NCBI GenBank assembly: GCA_947465645.1
Contig: CANIBQ010000021.1
Location: 1 to 64,000, forward strand
Direction of reading: 5' to 3'
Origin: Acidobacteriota bacterium
GTDB taxonomy: Bacteria > Acidobacteriota > Vicinamibacteria > Vicinamibacterales > UBA2999
DNA: 64,000 nt
Shown: positions 50,048 to 59,126 of the stretch, piece after piece
How positions within the stretch are numbered: the stretch's first letter is position 1
Layout: the number at the start of each line of letters is the position of its first letter
Notes under the pieces: generated by a model
Told to the model about the DNA's origin: nothing
Database searches by the model: none
The model's input: only the letters and a program-made list of their open reading frames with translations
Made by a program: the position numbers and the translations under genes

Positions 50048-51130
50048 GTGACCCGTACCCGGCTCTTCAGGACTGTCCGACTGATCTGTGCCCTCGCCAC
50101 GCTGACCGCCTTTGGTCTGCCGGTCGAGACGTTTGCCCAGGCCCAGTCGACCACAGCCACTCCCCGCGGGTCCAGCGCCAAGAAGCCGAAGCTTACCGTC
50201 AAGAAGAAGACTTATTCGAGGACGGCGTCACGTGCCCGCCGCGCCAAGGTCGCCCGTGCCCGCGCCGCGGTGGCGGCCAGGTCGCTGAAGGAAGCCCAGC
50301 AGCCGAAGTTCAAGCTCGATGACGCGGGCGCGCTGATCCCCGACGTCCGGGCCGAAGCCGCGATCATCTACAACCCCGAGAACGGCCAGATCCTCTACGA
50401 GACGAACTCTCAGAGCCAGCGCTCGATCGCGAGCATCACCAAGGTGATGACCGCGACCGCGTTCCTCGAGAACTCTCCCGACCTCACGCAGGAGGTCGTC
50501 GTCACCGCCGCCGACGTCCGCCGCGCCTCCACCACCTACCTCCGCGCCGGCTACAAGATGACGACGGGCGACCTGCTGCACCTGGTGTTGATCGCGTCCG
50601 ACAACGCCGCCGCGCGAGTGCTGGCCCGCGTCTCGCCGCATGGATCCACCGGCTTCATCACGCGCATGAACGACAAGGCCCGCGAGCTCGGCCTCACCAA
50701 CACCGTATACGCCGACCCGTCCGGGCTGCTCTCGGCGAACCTCTCGTCGGCCTACGACATGGCGCGGCTGATCGCGTATGTCGCCAACGACGACCGGATC
50801 GCCAGCATCATGCGGAAGCAGTACCACAGCGTCGCGGTCGGCCGCAGCACGATCAACGTGCGCAGCACCAATCAGCTTGTGATGAAGGGTGATGTCGAGG
50901 TGATGGGCGGCAAGACCGGGTTCATCAGCAAGGCCGGCTACTGCCTCGCGACCCTCCTGCGGCTCCCGCAGGGCGGTCCCCAGGTCGCCGTGGTCGTGCT
51001 CGGCGCGAAGTCGAACGCCGGCCGGTTCTGGGAAACGCGGCACCTGTTCAACTGGCTGTCCAACAAGGCGCAGGACGTCTTCGCGACGCCGGTTGCCGCG
51101 GCCGCCTCCACGACCACCGCGTCCGACTAG
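50048..51130 (+). CDS. D-alanyl-D-alanine carboxypeptidase (S11, PBP5-like), exported
   Basis: 360 residues from GTG 50048 with AAAGG upstream; the frame is open further but then lacks a signal-like start. Signal peptide LICALATLTAFGLPVETFA. Then a very basic segment (45-90: KKPKLTVKKKTYSRTASRAR) that may bind the cell wall or DNA, followed by the S11 domain with SITK (129-132), SDN (184-186) and KTG (289-291). It trims the terminal D-Ala of peptidoglycan stem peptides. The usual C-terminal membrane anchor helix of PBP5 is not seen. Confidence 0.92.
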   Translation: MTRTRLFRTVRLICALATLTAFGLPVETFAQAQSTTATPRGSSAKKPKLTVKKKTYSRTASRARRAKVARARAAVAARSLKEAQQPKFKLDDAGALIPDVRAEAAIIYNPENGQILYETNSQSQRSIASITKVMTATAFLENSPDLTQEVVVTAADVRRASTTYLRAGYKMTTGDLLHLVLIASDNAAARVLARVSPHGSTGFITRMNDKARELGLTNTVYADPSGLLSANLSSAYDMARLIAYVANDDRIASIMRKQYHSVAVGRSTINVRSTNQLVMKGDVEVMGGKTGFISKAGYCLATLLRLPQGGPQVAVVVLGAKSNAGRFWETRHLFNWLSNKAQDVFATPVAAAASTTTASD

Positions 51131-52026
51131 CTCGTATATCCTCGTTGCATGGCTGCCGCGTCCAGCGGCAGTGTCGCCACTCCATCCACCATCGGCATGA
51201 ACGGGCGGGACGCACGCCGGCCGTCGTACGCCTTGAGATAGCGGTGACAGACATCGCACGCGTAGACGCGATACTGGCCGTCGGGCGTGGCAAACGAGGT
51301 AATGAGGGTACGGTCGCTGTTGCGGCAGTACGGGCAGGTCAGCGGCTCGAACTTCCACCGCAGCGTGCACCGGCTGCAGATCAGGTGTCGCTCGGCCGCG
51401 GGCGTAATCACCGCGAAGTCAGGCTCGCCGCCGCACAGCGCGCAGTGCGTATGGGTCCAGGTCCCCAGGTCAGAACGTTGCTGCAGCACCTCCGCGCAGC
51501 GCAATAGGAACGGCCGCATCGCCAGCGTCAGGACCTGATCGAGCGCCGCATCAATCGCGTTGTCCTGGCCCGGGCTGAGGCCCACGCCGGCTGTCACGTG
51601 CCGCTCGACGCCGCTGCGAAACCACTGGCCGACCACCGCGACCAGCGTCGTGTCGCGCCCCACCGTCTGGACCTTCTGGAAATCAGACTCGTCGATCGCG
51701 CCGTGGCGGCGCAATACCTCCGCCGTTTGCCGCACCATCAACCGAAGGTCGGTCAATTCGAGAGGGATGTGCTCGAATTGCAGCAGCGGGCGCGCTTCGG
51801 CGTTATGGCGGGCGAGAATCTCAGGGCTCAGGTCCCACGAGGGCAGCGGCACCCGCCCCTGGATACGCCGATGGAGATCAACCAGCTCGAGGTGCATGTC
51901 CGCCGCGTCCGCGAGGTCCGGGTTGCGTTCCTTGAGCGCGCGCAGCTCCGCGGCTTCGCGGGTATCGGTGCGGGGGTTGCGTGCTGGAGGGCGCGCGCCT
52001 GATTCTTCGGCCACCATGGCGATCAT
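51127..52026 (-). CDS. fdhE: FdhE-like formate dehydrogenase accessory protein
   Basis: 299 residues with four CXXC pairs in the C-terminal half: HCALCGG, LICSRCTLRW, CPYCRNSDR, and YACDVCHRYLKAYDGR, the rubredoxin-like pattern of FdhE. FdhE binds iron and helps mature respiratory formate dehydrogenase. No formate dehydrogenase gene lies in this window, so the client must be elsewhere. The start may be ATG 52026 or ATG 52017. Its end overlaps the D,D-carboxypeptidase stop by four bases. Confidence 0.85.
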   Translation of the reverse strand: MIAMVAEESGARPPARNPRTDTREAAELRALKERNPDLADAADMHLELVDLHRRIQGRVPLPSWDLSPEILARHNAEARPLLQFEHIPLELTDLRLMVRQTAEVLRRHGAIDESDFQKVQTVGRDTTLVAVVGQWFRSGVERHVTAGVGLSPGQDNAIDAALDQVLTLAMRPFLLRCAEVLQQRSDLGTWTHTHCALCGGEPDFAVITPAAERHLICSRCTLRWKFEPLTCPYCRNSDRTLITSFATPDGQYRVYACDVCHRYLKAYDGRRASRPFMPMVDGVATLPLDAAAMQRGYTS

Positions 52027-52049
52027 AGATCGGGTAACCTTGCCGCGCG

Positions 52050-53486
52050 ATGCGGATCCTCATGGTCGCATCCGAGGCGGTTCCGTTCGCGAAGACCGGC
52101 GGCCTGGCGGATGTTGTCGGATCATTGCCCCGCGCCCTGGCGCGGCTCGGGCATCACGTGGACGTGGTGATGCCTCGCTACCGCGGCATCACCGCCGGCG
52201 GCATCATCGGCCGCATCACCGTTCCGCTCGGCCATCAGATCACCCACGCCGACGTCTACGCGGTCATCGACGGCGGTGTTCGCACGGTGTTCATCGATCA
52301 GCCCCTCTACTTCGACCGCGACTACCTCTACGGCACTGGGGGACACGACTATCCAGACAACCCGGAGCGATTCGCGTTCCTGGCCCGCGCCTCGCTCGAA
52401 TGGGCCGCGGCGCTCGGCCAGCCCTACGACATCGTCCACGGCCATGACTGGCAGGCGGGCCTGGTTCCCATGTTCCTGAGGCGCGCCTTCGGCAGTCACC
52501 CGGTGCTTGGCGCAACCCCGTCCGTCTTCACGATTCACAACCTTGCCTACCAGGGGGTCTTCGACACCAGTTGGCTGCCACGGCTGGGCCTCGGCTGGGA
52601 CCTGCTGCACATGGACGCGCTCGAGTTCTGGGGGCGCCTCAGCTACCTCAAGGGCGGCATCCAGTTCAGCCAGCTCATCACCACGGTCAGTCCGCGGTAC
52701 GCGCAGGAAATCCAGACGCCGGAGTACGGCGCCGGATTCGACGGCATCCTGCGGCACCGGTCCGGCGATCTCGTGGGGATTCTCAACGGAATCGATTACG
52801 ATCACTGGAATCCGGCGTCCGACCCGCACCTTCCGGTGCCCTTTGATGCGTCAAATATGGCAGGGAAGCGGGCGGCCAAGCAGCGGTTGCTGGAGCGGTT
52901 CGGGCTGCCGGTGGGTGCGGACACCCTCGATCGGCCGTTGGTGGGATTGATCTCGCGGCTGGTCGATCAGAAAGGGTTCGACCTGCTGGCCGACCTGAGC
53001 GACGAGCTTCCCCGGCTCGAGGCCACGTTCGTGCTGTTGGGGACCGGGGAGCGGCGGTACGAAGACATGTGGCTGGGGCTTGCGGCGAGGCACCCGGATC
53101 GCGTGGCGGCGCGGATCGGGTTCGACGAAGCGCTGTCGCACCTGATCGAAGGAGGGGCGGATCTCTTCCTGATGCCGTCGCTGTTCGAACCGTGCGGGCT
53201 GAACCAGATGTACAGCCTGCGCTACGGAACCGTGCCGCTGGTTAGGGCGACCGGCGGGTTGTACGACACGGTGCGCAATTTTGACCGTGCCACGGGTGCA
53301 GGAACGGGTTTTACCTTCGAGGACGCGTCACCGCAGGCGCTGCTCGATACGCTGCGGTGGGCGTTGAGCGTCTACGAAGACAAGACGGCCTGGCGCCGCA
53401 TCCAGGCAGCCGGCATGGCGCAGGATTTTTCGTGGGATTCGTCGGCGCAGGAGTACCTGCGCGTCTACCAGCGGGCGGCACTTTAG
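52050..53486 (+). CDS. glgA: Glycogen synthase
   Basis: 478 residues, full length. The ADP-glucose-binding motif AVPFAKTGGLADVVGSLPRA lies at the N-terminus. It also has VHGHDWQAGLVPMFLRRAFG, SVFTIHNLAYQGVFD, ITTVSPRYAQEI, GILNGIDYDHWNP, LISRLVDQKGFDLLADL, and the C-terminal catalytic EPCGLNQMYSLRYGTVPLVR. It adds glucose from ADP-glucose to glycogen. It heads a run leading into trxA (8 bp) and trxB. Confidence 0.95.
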   Translation: MRILMVASEAVPFAKTGGLADVVGSLPRALARLGHHVDVVMPRYRGITAGGIIGRITVPLGHQITHADVYAVIDGGVRTVFIDQPLYFDRDYLYGTGGHDYPDNPERFAFLARASLEWAAALGQPYDIVHGHDWQAGLVPMFLRRAFGSHPVLGATPSVFTIHNLAYQGVFDTSWLPRLGLGWDLLHMDALEFWGRLSYLKGGIQFSQLITTVSPRYAQEIQTPEYGAGFDGILRHRSGDLVGILNGIDYDHWNPASDPHLPVPFDASNMAGKRAAKQRLLERFGLPVGADTLDRPLVGLISRLVDQKGFDLLADLSDELPRLEATFVLLGTGERRYEDMWLGLAARHPDRVAARIGFDEALSHLIEGGADLFLMPSLFEPCGLNQMYSLRYGTVPLVRATGGLYDTVRNFDRATGAGTGFTFEDASPQALLDTLRWALSVYEDKTAWRRIQAAGMAQDFSWDSSAQEYLRVYQRAAL

Positions 53487-53494
53487 GAGAGACC

Positions 53495-53818
53495 ATGGCA
53501 TCCGAGAAAATCAAGATTTTCACCGACAGCAATTTTGATCAGGAAACGAAGACGGGCGTGGTGCTCGTGGACTTCTGGGCGGAGTGGTGCGGCCCGTGCC
53601 GTCGCCTGGCGCCGACGGTGGAGGCGATTGCCGGTGAGTACGACGGCCGCGCGACCGTAGCCAAGCTCAACGTCGACGAGAACCCGAGCGTCCCGGGCCG
53701 CTTCATGATCCGCGGGATTCCCACGCTGCTGCTGTTCAAGAACGGCGAGCTGGCGGAAACCCTCGTCGGGTTCGCGCCGAAGGAAGACATCGCGAAGCTG
53801 ATCGACAAGCATCTCTAG
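53495..53818 (+). CDS. trxA: Thioredoxin
   Basis: 107 residues from ATG 53495 with AGGAGA upstream. The active site WCGPC (31-35) sits in VVLVDFWAEWCGPCRRLAP, with the cis-proline in IRGIPTLLLFKNGE. It is a general cytoplasmic disulfide reductant, recharged by the thioredoxin reductase encoded 109 bp downstream. Confidence 0.96.
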   Translation: MASEKIKIFTDSNFDQETKTGVVLVDFWAEWCGPCRRLAPTVEAIAGEYDGRATVAKLNVDENPSVPGRFMIRGIPTLLLFKNGELAETLVGFAPKEDIAKLIDKHL

Positions 53819-53927
53819 TGGAACATTCTTCCGAATCCCTACCGGCCGCTCCGTTCTCGCGGCCGGCCGCTCGCGCTCGGAGGCTTGTTGTGAGTGTTGC
53901 TCCGTCAGTCCGGACGGTCCAGTAGCC

Positions 53928-54908
53928 ATGGCCGATCGTAAGGTTGTCATTATCGGGTCAGGCCCCGCGGGGCTGACCGCTGCCTTGTACGCCGCGCGTG
54001 CCAACCTGGCGCCGCTGCTCATCGAAGGACTCGAAGCCGGCGGTCAGCTGATGCTGACCACCATGGTCGAGAACTGGCCGGGCTACCGGGACGGCATCAT
54101 GGGTCCCGATCTCATGGCCGAGATGCGGGCGCAGGCCGAGCGCTTCGGCACCGAGGTCATCCAGGGCAACGTGACCGCGATCGATCTCAAGAAGCGCCCG
54201 TTTACGCTCACGTTCGCGGATGGCAGGACGGTCGTGACCGCCGAGTCGCTGATCATCGCGACCGGGGCGTCGGCGCGCTGGCTCGAGATCGGCTCGGACA
54301 AGAAGCTCTCGGGGCACGGCGTCTCGACCTGCGCCACCTGCGACGGCTACTTCTTCCGCGGCAAGCCGATCGCGGTGATCGGCGGCGGCGACTCGGCGAT
54401 GGAAGAGGCGATCTATCTGACCAAGTTCGCATCCAAGGTCACCGTGGTCCATCGGCGCGATACGCTCCGGGCGTCGAAGATCATGCAGGACAAGGCATTC
54501 GCGAACCCGAAAATCGAATTCATCTGGGACTCCGAAGTGGCCGACGTCAAGGATGTCGTCCGCGGGGAAGTCACCGGCATCGTCGTCCGCAACCTGAAGA
54601 CGGGGAGCCTGACCGAGGTGCCGCTCGACGGGGTGTTCATTGCCATCGGCCACACCCCGAACACGTCGCTGTTTGCCGGGCAGATCGACCTCGACGCCAC
54701 CGGCTACATCGTCACCCACCATGGCACCCGCACGAACATCCCGGGCGTGTTCGCCGCCGGCGACGTGCAGGACCACATCTACCGCCAGGCGGTGACCGCC
54801 GCCGGTTCCGGCTGCATGGCGGCGATCGACGCCGAGCGCTATCTCGAACACATTCCCGAGGACGCCGACGCCACGGACACCGCGAGCGGCGTCTCGTCCA
54901 CTGCATGA
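53928..54908 (+). CDS. trxB: Thioredoxin-disulfide reductase
   Basis: 326 residues. FAD motif VVIIGSGPAGLTAALYAARA, redox centre CATCDGYFF (Cys135, Cys138), NADPH motif IAVIGGGDSAMEEAIYLTKF, and the C-terminal GVFAAGDVQDHIYRQAVTAA. The low-molecular-weight bacterial type. It passes electrons from NADPH to thioredoxin. The stop overlaps the VOC-family gene by four bases. Confidence 0.96.
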   Translation: MADRKVVIIGSGPAGLTAALYAARANLAPLLIEGLEAGGQLMLTTMVENWPGYRDGIMGPDLMAEMRAQAERFGTEVIQGNVTAIDLKKRPFTLTFADGRTVVTAESLIIATGASARWLEIGSDKKLSGHGVSTCATCDGYFFRGKPIAVIGGGDSAMEEAIYLTKFASKVTVVHRRDTLRASKIMQDKAFANPKIEFIWDSEVADVKDVVRGEVTGIVVRNLKTGSLTEVPLDGVFIAIGHTPNTSLFAGQIDLDATGYIVTHHGTRTNIPGVFAAGDVQDHIYRQAVTAAGSGCMAAIDAERYLEHIPEDADATDTASGVSSTA

Positions 54909-55267
54909 TCACGGGCGTTCACGCGCTCATCTACACCGACGACGCGGAGAAGTTGCGCGCCTTCTTCCGCGATGTCCTGCAGATGCCGCACGTGGACGCG
55001 GGTCAGGGGTGGCTGATCTTCGCGCTGCCCCCGGCGGAGCTCGGCATCCATCCGAAGGATCCGAACGATTCCAGGACGACGACGCACCAGCTCTCGCTGA
55101 TGTGCGAGGACGTCCAGGCGACCGTGGAAGAACTGCAGAAAAAGGGCGTGGAAATCGCCAGGCCGATCGCCGACCAGGGCTTCGGCCTGATGACGGCGAT
55201 CAAGCTCCCCGGTGGCGGCGAGCTCCCGCTCTACCAGCCAAAGCACCCCATCCCATCGCGAAGCTAG
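54905..55267 (+). CDS. VOC-family (glyoxalase-like) protein
   Basis: 120 residues; start ATG 54905 overlaps the trxB stop (ATGA). It has the beta-alpha-beta-beta-beta repeats of the vicinal-oxygen-chelate fold: ALIYTDDAEKLRAFFRDVLQ, GQGWLIFALPPAELGIHPKD, HQLSLMCEDVQATVEELQKK, GLMTAIKLPGGGELPLYQPK. Metal ligands of true glyoxalases are only partly evident (His in THQLS, Glu in GGGEL), so the reaction is unknown. The end overlaps the convergent mnmA stop by four bases. Confidence 0.85.
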   Translation: MITGVHALIYTDDAEKLRAFFRDVLQMPHVDAGQGWLIFALPPAELGIHPKDPNDSRTTTHQLSLMCEDVQATVEELQKKGVEIARPIADQGFGLMTAIKLPGGGELPLYQPKHPIPSRS

Positions 55268-56322
55268 TCGATCCAGCCTCCGCCGATCACCACGTCGCCG
55301 TCGTAGAACACCACGGCCTGACCGGGGGTAATCGCCGACTGCGGCTCGAGGAATTCGAGCTCGGCGCGGGCACCATCGAGCGCCCTCACGCGTGCCGCCG
55401 CGGGACGATGGTGATGGCGGATCTGCGCGGACGCGGGCAGCCACGTGGCCGGGGCATCGACCGACACCCAGTTCACGCCCGACGCGGTGAGGCGGGTCTG
55501 ATCGAGCGCGGCCCTGGGACCGACCGTGACCGTGCTCGACTCCGCCTCGATTTTCAGGACATACAGCGGCGCCGGCGACGACAGCCCCAATCCCTTCCGC
55601 TGCCCGACGGTGAAGCGGTGGATACCGGCGTGCTGTCCCAGCTCCCGACCCGCTGCATCCACGATCGTGCCGCCCCGATCGACGCCGGGCTGGTTGCGGG
55701 ACACGAACGAGGCGTAGTCTCCGTCAGGGACGAAGCAGATTTCCTGGCTGTCCGGCTTGTCCGCGACGTTGAGCGCGAGCCGCCGAGCGTGGGCGCGGAC
55801 CGCCGGCTTCCCGAGGTCTCCGACGGGGAACACGGCGCACGCGAGCTGGTCCTGCGTCAGCGAGAAGAGGAAGTAGCTCTGGTCCTTGTCCGGGTCTGCG
55901 CTGCGGCGCAGCAGCCACCGGCGATCCGGCGCCTGGCTGACGCGCGCGTAGTGGCCGGTCGCCACGTACGCGGAACCGAAGCCGCGCGCGCGGTCGAGCA
56001 GCGTCGAGAACTTGAGGTCGCTGTTGCAGTGCGCGCAGGGGAGGGGCGTCCGCCCGGCGGCATACTCTCGGACGAAATTCGCGACCACCGTCTCCTGGAA
56101 CTGCCGTTCGAAGTTCAGGATGTAGTGCGGGATGCCGATCGACCGGGCCACGCGGCGGGCATCATGGAGATCGTCGATCGTGCAGCAGCTCCCGAACCGC
56201 TGGTCGCCGCTCTGGTCGTAGAGCTGCATCGAGAGGCCGATGACGTCATGGCCCTGCTCGGCGAGCAGGGCCGCGGCGACCGACGAATCGACCCCGCCCG
56301 ACATGGCAACGACTATTCGCAT
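55264..56322 (-). CDS. mnmA: tRNA 2-thiouridine(34) synthase MnmA
   Basis: 352 residues from ATG 56322; the longer frame starts inside a repeat. PP-loop VVAMSGGVDSSVAAALLAEQ at the N-terminus, catalytic cysteine in PLPCAHCNSDLKF, and the second in DSQEICFVPDGDYASFV. The C-terminal beta domain has GQHAGIHRFTVGQRKGLGLS. It thiolates uridine 34 of tRNA-Lys, -Glu and -Gln; two of these tRNAs are encoded in this window. Sulfur is supplied by the cysteine desulfurase encoded 85 bp upstream. Confidence 0.95.
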   Translation of the reverse strand: MRIVVAMSGGVDSSVAAALLAEQGHDVIGLSMQLYDQSGDQRFGSCCTIDDLHDARRVARSIGIPHYILNFERQFQETVVANFVREYAAGRTPLPCAHCNSDLKFSTLLDRARGFGSAYVATGHYARVSQAPDRRWLLRRSADPDKDQSYFLFSLTQDQLACAVFPVGDLGKPAVRAHARRLALNVADKPDSQEICFVPDGDYASFVSRNQPGVDRGGTIVDAAGRELGQHAGIHRFTVGQRKGLGLSSPAPLYVLKIEAESSTVTVGPRAALDQTRLTASGVNWVSVDAPATWLPASAQIRHHHRPAAARVRALDGARAELEFLEPQSAITPGQAVVFYDGDVVIGGGWID

Positions 56323-56340
56323 CGACTTCTGCTGAACCAG

Positions 56341-56400
56341 GCCACGGAGGCACAGAGACACAGAGAAAAACAGATCTCCGTGCCTCCGTGTCTCCGTGGC
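56341..56400. repeat. CACGGAG-type inverted repeat between desulfurase and mnmA
   Basis: Arms 56341-56366 and 56375-56400 are 26-nt imperfect complements built from CACGGAGG/CACAGAGA units, around a short A-rich loop. It lies in the middle of a two-gene transcript. Confidence 0.8.
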
Positions 56401-56407
56401 GTGTCTG

Positions 56408-57592
56408 TCATGCGCGAACAGGTGTGCGTGTCAGGTTGCGCAGCTTCTCGACGATGCCGGGAAGCACTGCGATCACGCGATCGACGTGGGCCTCGGTGTT
56501 GCCCGCCCCGAGAGAAAACCTGATCGAGTTCTGCGTGCGATGCGCGGAAAAGCCCATTGCCTTGAGCACGTGCGAGGGCTCGAGCGTACCGGACGAGCAG
56601 GCGGACCCGGTGGACACGGCGACGCCCTCGAGATCGAGCGCAATCAGCAGCGACTCGGCTTCTACCCGCTCGAAGCTGATGTTGCTCGTATTCGGCACAC
56701 GGGCGTCCCGCGCACCGTTCACCACGCTTCCCGCGACGGCGCGCAGGATACTGCTCTCGAGGCGATCGCGAAGCGCCGAGACACGCGCGTCCTCGGCGCC
56801 CATTTTTGCGCCCGCGGTCTGCGCTGCGACGCCCATCCCGATGATGCCGGCTACGTTCTCGGTGCCCGCGCGGCGGTTCCGCTCGTGTTTGCCGCCCGTC
56901 ATCAGCGGCAGCAGCCGCAGCCCGCGGCGAATCCAGATCGCGCCGACGCCCTTGGGGCCGTAAAACTTGTGCGCCGACACCGACAGCAGATCGACGCCGA
57001 GCGCTTTCACGTCGACGCTGATTTTTCCTGCCGACTGCACCGCGTCAGTGTGAAAAAGCGCGCCGCGCTCGTGCGCCAGCCTCGCAAGCTCCGCGATCGG
57101 CTGGATCGTGCCGATCTCGTTGTTGGCGTGCATCACTGACACCAGCGCGGTGTCGTCGGTCAACGCGGACCGCAGCGCCTCCTGCGATACGATGCCGCTC
57201 TGATCGACAGGCAGGAGCGTCGTCTTCCAGCCGCGCCGTGCGAGCGCCTTGAGCGTATTGAGCACCGCTTCGTGCTCAATGGCGCTGGCGATGAGATGAC
57301 GACGGCCGGTGTGCTCGAGGGCCTCGGCGACGCCCCGGACGGCGAAGTTGTCGCTCTCGGTGCCGCCGCTTGTGAACACCACTTCTGCCGGCTCCGCCCC
57401 GATCAGGGCGGCCACGGCGCTGCGGGCTTCGTCGATCGCCGCTTTGGCCTGCTGCCCGAAATGGTGCACGCTCGACGGGTTGCCGAACTCCTCCCGGAGC
57501 GCGGCGCTCATGCGGTCGATCACCGCGGGGTGGAGCGGGGTCGTGGCGTTGTGATCGAGGTAGATGCGCTCCACGATGGTCGATCGTAGCAT
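56408..57592 (-). CDS. iscS: Cysteine desulfurase (IscS/NifS-like)
   Basis: 394 residues from ATG 57592 (a GTG at 57574 is the alternative). It has IYLDHNATTPLHPAVIDRMS, EVVFTSGGTESDNFAVRG, SVMHANNEIGTIQPI, PLP lysine in SVSAHKFYGPKGVGAIWI, and the mobile-loop cysteine in STGSACSSGTLEPSHVL. It frees sulfur from cysteine as a persulfide. Position directly upstream of mnmA points to tRNA thiolation as its job; no iscU or regulator gene is nearby, so iron-sulfur assembly is less likely. Confidence 0.9.
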   Translation of the reverse strand: MLRSTIVERIYLDHNATTPLHPAVIDRMSAALREEFGNPSSVHHFGQQAKAAIDEARSAVAALIGAEPAEVVFTSGGTESDNFAVRGVAEALEHTGRRHLIASAIEHEAVLNTLKALARRGWKTTLLPVDQSGIVSQEALRSALTDDTALVSVMHANNEIGTIQPIAELARLAHERGALFHTDAVQSAGKISVDVKALGVDLLSVSAHKFYGPKGVGAIWIRRGLRLLPLMTGGKHERNRRAGTENVAGIIGMGVAAQTAGAKMGAEDARVSALRDRLESSILRAVAGSVVNGARDARVPNTSNISFERVEAESLLIALDLEGVAVSTGSACSSGTLEPSHVLKAMGFSAHRTQNSIRFSLGAGNTEAHVDRVIAVLPGIVEKLRNLTRTPVRA

Positions 57593-57723
57593 TTCACCGT
57601 AGATCTCAGCATTTAATGGTGCATCGCTCGAATTGCCCGATATCGTCGTCGCCGGACGTCTTTCGAACTGCGGCGCCAGTTGAGCACGCCAGTAACGCCT
57701 AGACAACGATTTCGAGCGGCCGA

Positions 57724-57840
57724 TATACTCAGTGGGCTCCTGACCCAGGCAACCGGGTTTTCAGTTTTTTTGGATCGCCGCCGGGCTCTGGTGGCACGAC
57801 AAGACACTCCACCAGTTGCCTAACAAGGCGGAGGACACAC
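57724..57840 (+). promoter_or_regulatory. Promoter and structured 5' leader of the bactofilin gene
   Basis: TATACT (57724-57729) is a likely -10 box. In the leader, ACCC (57743-57746) pairs with GGGT (57755-57758), closing a loop AGGCAACC. That loop is complementary to GTTGCCT (57815-57821), giving a pseudoknot. CTGGTGG (57788-57794) pairs with CCACCAG (57809-57815). GCC (57818-57820) can alternatively pair with GGC (57827-57829) next to the ribosome site GGAGG. A T7 run lies at 57765-57771. The layout suits a translation-controlling RNA, but no known riboswitch class was matched. Confidence 0.4.
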
Positions 57841-58404
57841 ATGTGGAAGCGTGATGAAGCGGTGAAACCGACTGGAGGCCAGCCCGCGCCCGCTGGGCCG
57901 GTCACAAACACTCAGCAGGCGAGCGCACCGTCGGCGCCGCAGCCGGACACCCGGCGGCAGATCGAGAGGGACGTGGTGAATGTCGGCAAGTCCGTCGTCA
58001 TCAAGGGTGAGTTGAACGGCAGCGAGGACCTCACGATCGAGGGTCACGTTGAAGGCAAGATCGAGCTGAAGGATCACGTCCTCACGATCGGCCCCAACGG
58101 GAAGATCAAGGCGGCCGTGTTTGCCAAGGCGGTCATCGTACTGGGCGAGGTGCACGGCAACGTCACCGCGTCCGAGAAGGTGGACATCCGCGACGGCGGC
58201 TCCGTGGACGGCGATATCGTCTCGCCGCGCGTGGCCATCGCCGAGGGGGCGCACTTCCGCGGCAGCGTTGACATGCAGCGCAAGGGCGCACAGCCGGGAC
58301 AGGCGGCGCCGCCGCAGCAGCAGAAGTCAGGGGACAAGCCGGCCGACAAGCAGGCGTCGCAGGCGCAGCCCGCTGCGCAGATCGCGCAACCTGCCGCGCG
58401 CTAG
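57841..58404 (+). CDS. Bactofilin (polymer-forming cytoskeletal protein)
   Basis: 187 residues with GGAGG upstream of ATG 57841. A Pro/Ala/Gln-rich N-tail leads into the bactofilin core (about 42-140), a right-handed beta-helix of short repeated strands: VVNVGKSVVIKGELNGSEDL, TIEGHVEGKIELKDHVLTIG, AKAVIVLGEVHGNVTASEKV, DIRDGGSVDGDIVSPRVAIA. The C-tail is a disordered Gln/Ala/Lys-rich stretch. Bactofilins polymerise without nucleotide and guide cell shape or envelope synthesis. A methyltransferase-fold gene follows after 10 bp. Confidence 0.93.
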   Translation: MWKRDEAVKPTGGQPAPAGPVTNTQQASAPSAPQPDTRRQIERDVVNVGKSVVIKGELNGSEDLTIEGHVEGKIELKDHVLTIGPNGKIKAAVFAKAVIVLGEVHGNVTASEKVDIRDGGSVDGDIVSPRVAIAEGAHFRGSVDMQRKGAQPGQAAPPQQQKSGDKPADKQASQAQPAAQIAQPAAR

Positions 58405-58414
58405 CGCGAGCGGG

Positions 58415-59101
58415 ATGTCATTCTCCGACCTCTTTTCTCGTCGTCGCAAGGAAGACTCGGAGGGCGCCGAAGCCGGCGCCTCCGATTCCCCCGTCCATCC
58501 CACCAAGGCGCTCGCGCGGTTCCTGTCATCGCTTGGGGCTCGGGAGCAGCCGCTCCTGCTCGACCTCGGGCCTGTGGTCGGGACCAACGTCACGTTCTTT
58601 GGCGAACAGGTCGGATGCAAGATCCTGGTCGAGGACCTGTCCAAGGACATCGACCGGCACGTCCGGGAGAACACGGCGGCCGACCTGCCGGCGTTCTTCG
58701 CGCGCCGCTTCCCGCAGGCGGACGCCAGCGTGGACGGCATCCTGTGCTGGGATGTCTTCGACTTCCTCGACCGCAAGGCCGCGGAACCGCTCGCGCTCCA
58801 GTTGACCCGCATCCTGAAGCCGGAGGGCGTGCTGCTGGCGTTCTTCAGCACCGCAGACCCGCGATCCTCCGTGACACCGAGCTACACCAAGCACATCGTC
58901 ATCGACCGCGCGAACCTCCAGTACCGGCCATACCCGGCCGCGTGCGCCAAGCAGAAACCGCTCCTGAACAGGGACATCCAGCGGATGTTCGAACCGCTCA
59001 CCATCAGCGAGCAGTTCCTGCTCAAGAGCAATCTCCGCGAAGTGCTGTTCCGCAAGCCCGCCGCGAGCGCGGTGCCTCCGGCGGATTCCGCTGGCCAGTA
59101 G
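58415..59101 (+). CDS. SAM-dependent methyltransferase-fold protein
   Basis: 228 residues from ATG 58415. After a charged N-terminus (LFSRRRKEDSEGAEAGASDS) comes a class I methyltransferase-like core: LLLDLGPVVGTNVTFFGEQV (motif I with an altered glycine pattern), KILVEDLSKDIDRHV, VDGILCWDVFDFLDRKAAEP, and LTRILKPEGVLLAFFSTADP. Motif I lacks the usual GxGxG, so SAM binding may be weak. Placement right after bactofilin suggests a role in envelope or cytoskeleton. Confidence 0.75.
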   Translation: MSFSDLFSRRRKEDSEGAEAGASDSPVHPTKALARFLSSLGAREQPLLLDLGPVVGTNVTFFGEQVGCKILVEDLSKDIDRHVRENTAADLPAFFARRFPQADASVDGILCWDVFDFLDRKAAEPLALQLTRILKPEGVLLAFFSTADPRSSVTPSYTKHIVIDRANLQYRPYPAACAKQKPLLNRDIQRMFEPLTISEQFLLKSNLREVLFRKPAASAVPPADSAGQ

Positions 59102-59126
59102 GCACCGGTAGGCCCGTTTCCTGACC

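Noticed and set aside
57724..57840. c-di-GMP (GEMM) riboswitch
   Set aside because: AGGCAACC recalls part of the GEMM core, but the tetraloop receptor and ACGCAAAGCC segment are absent.
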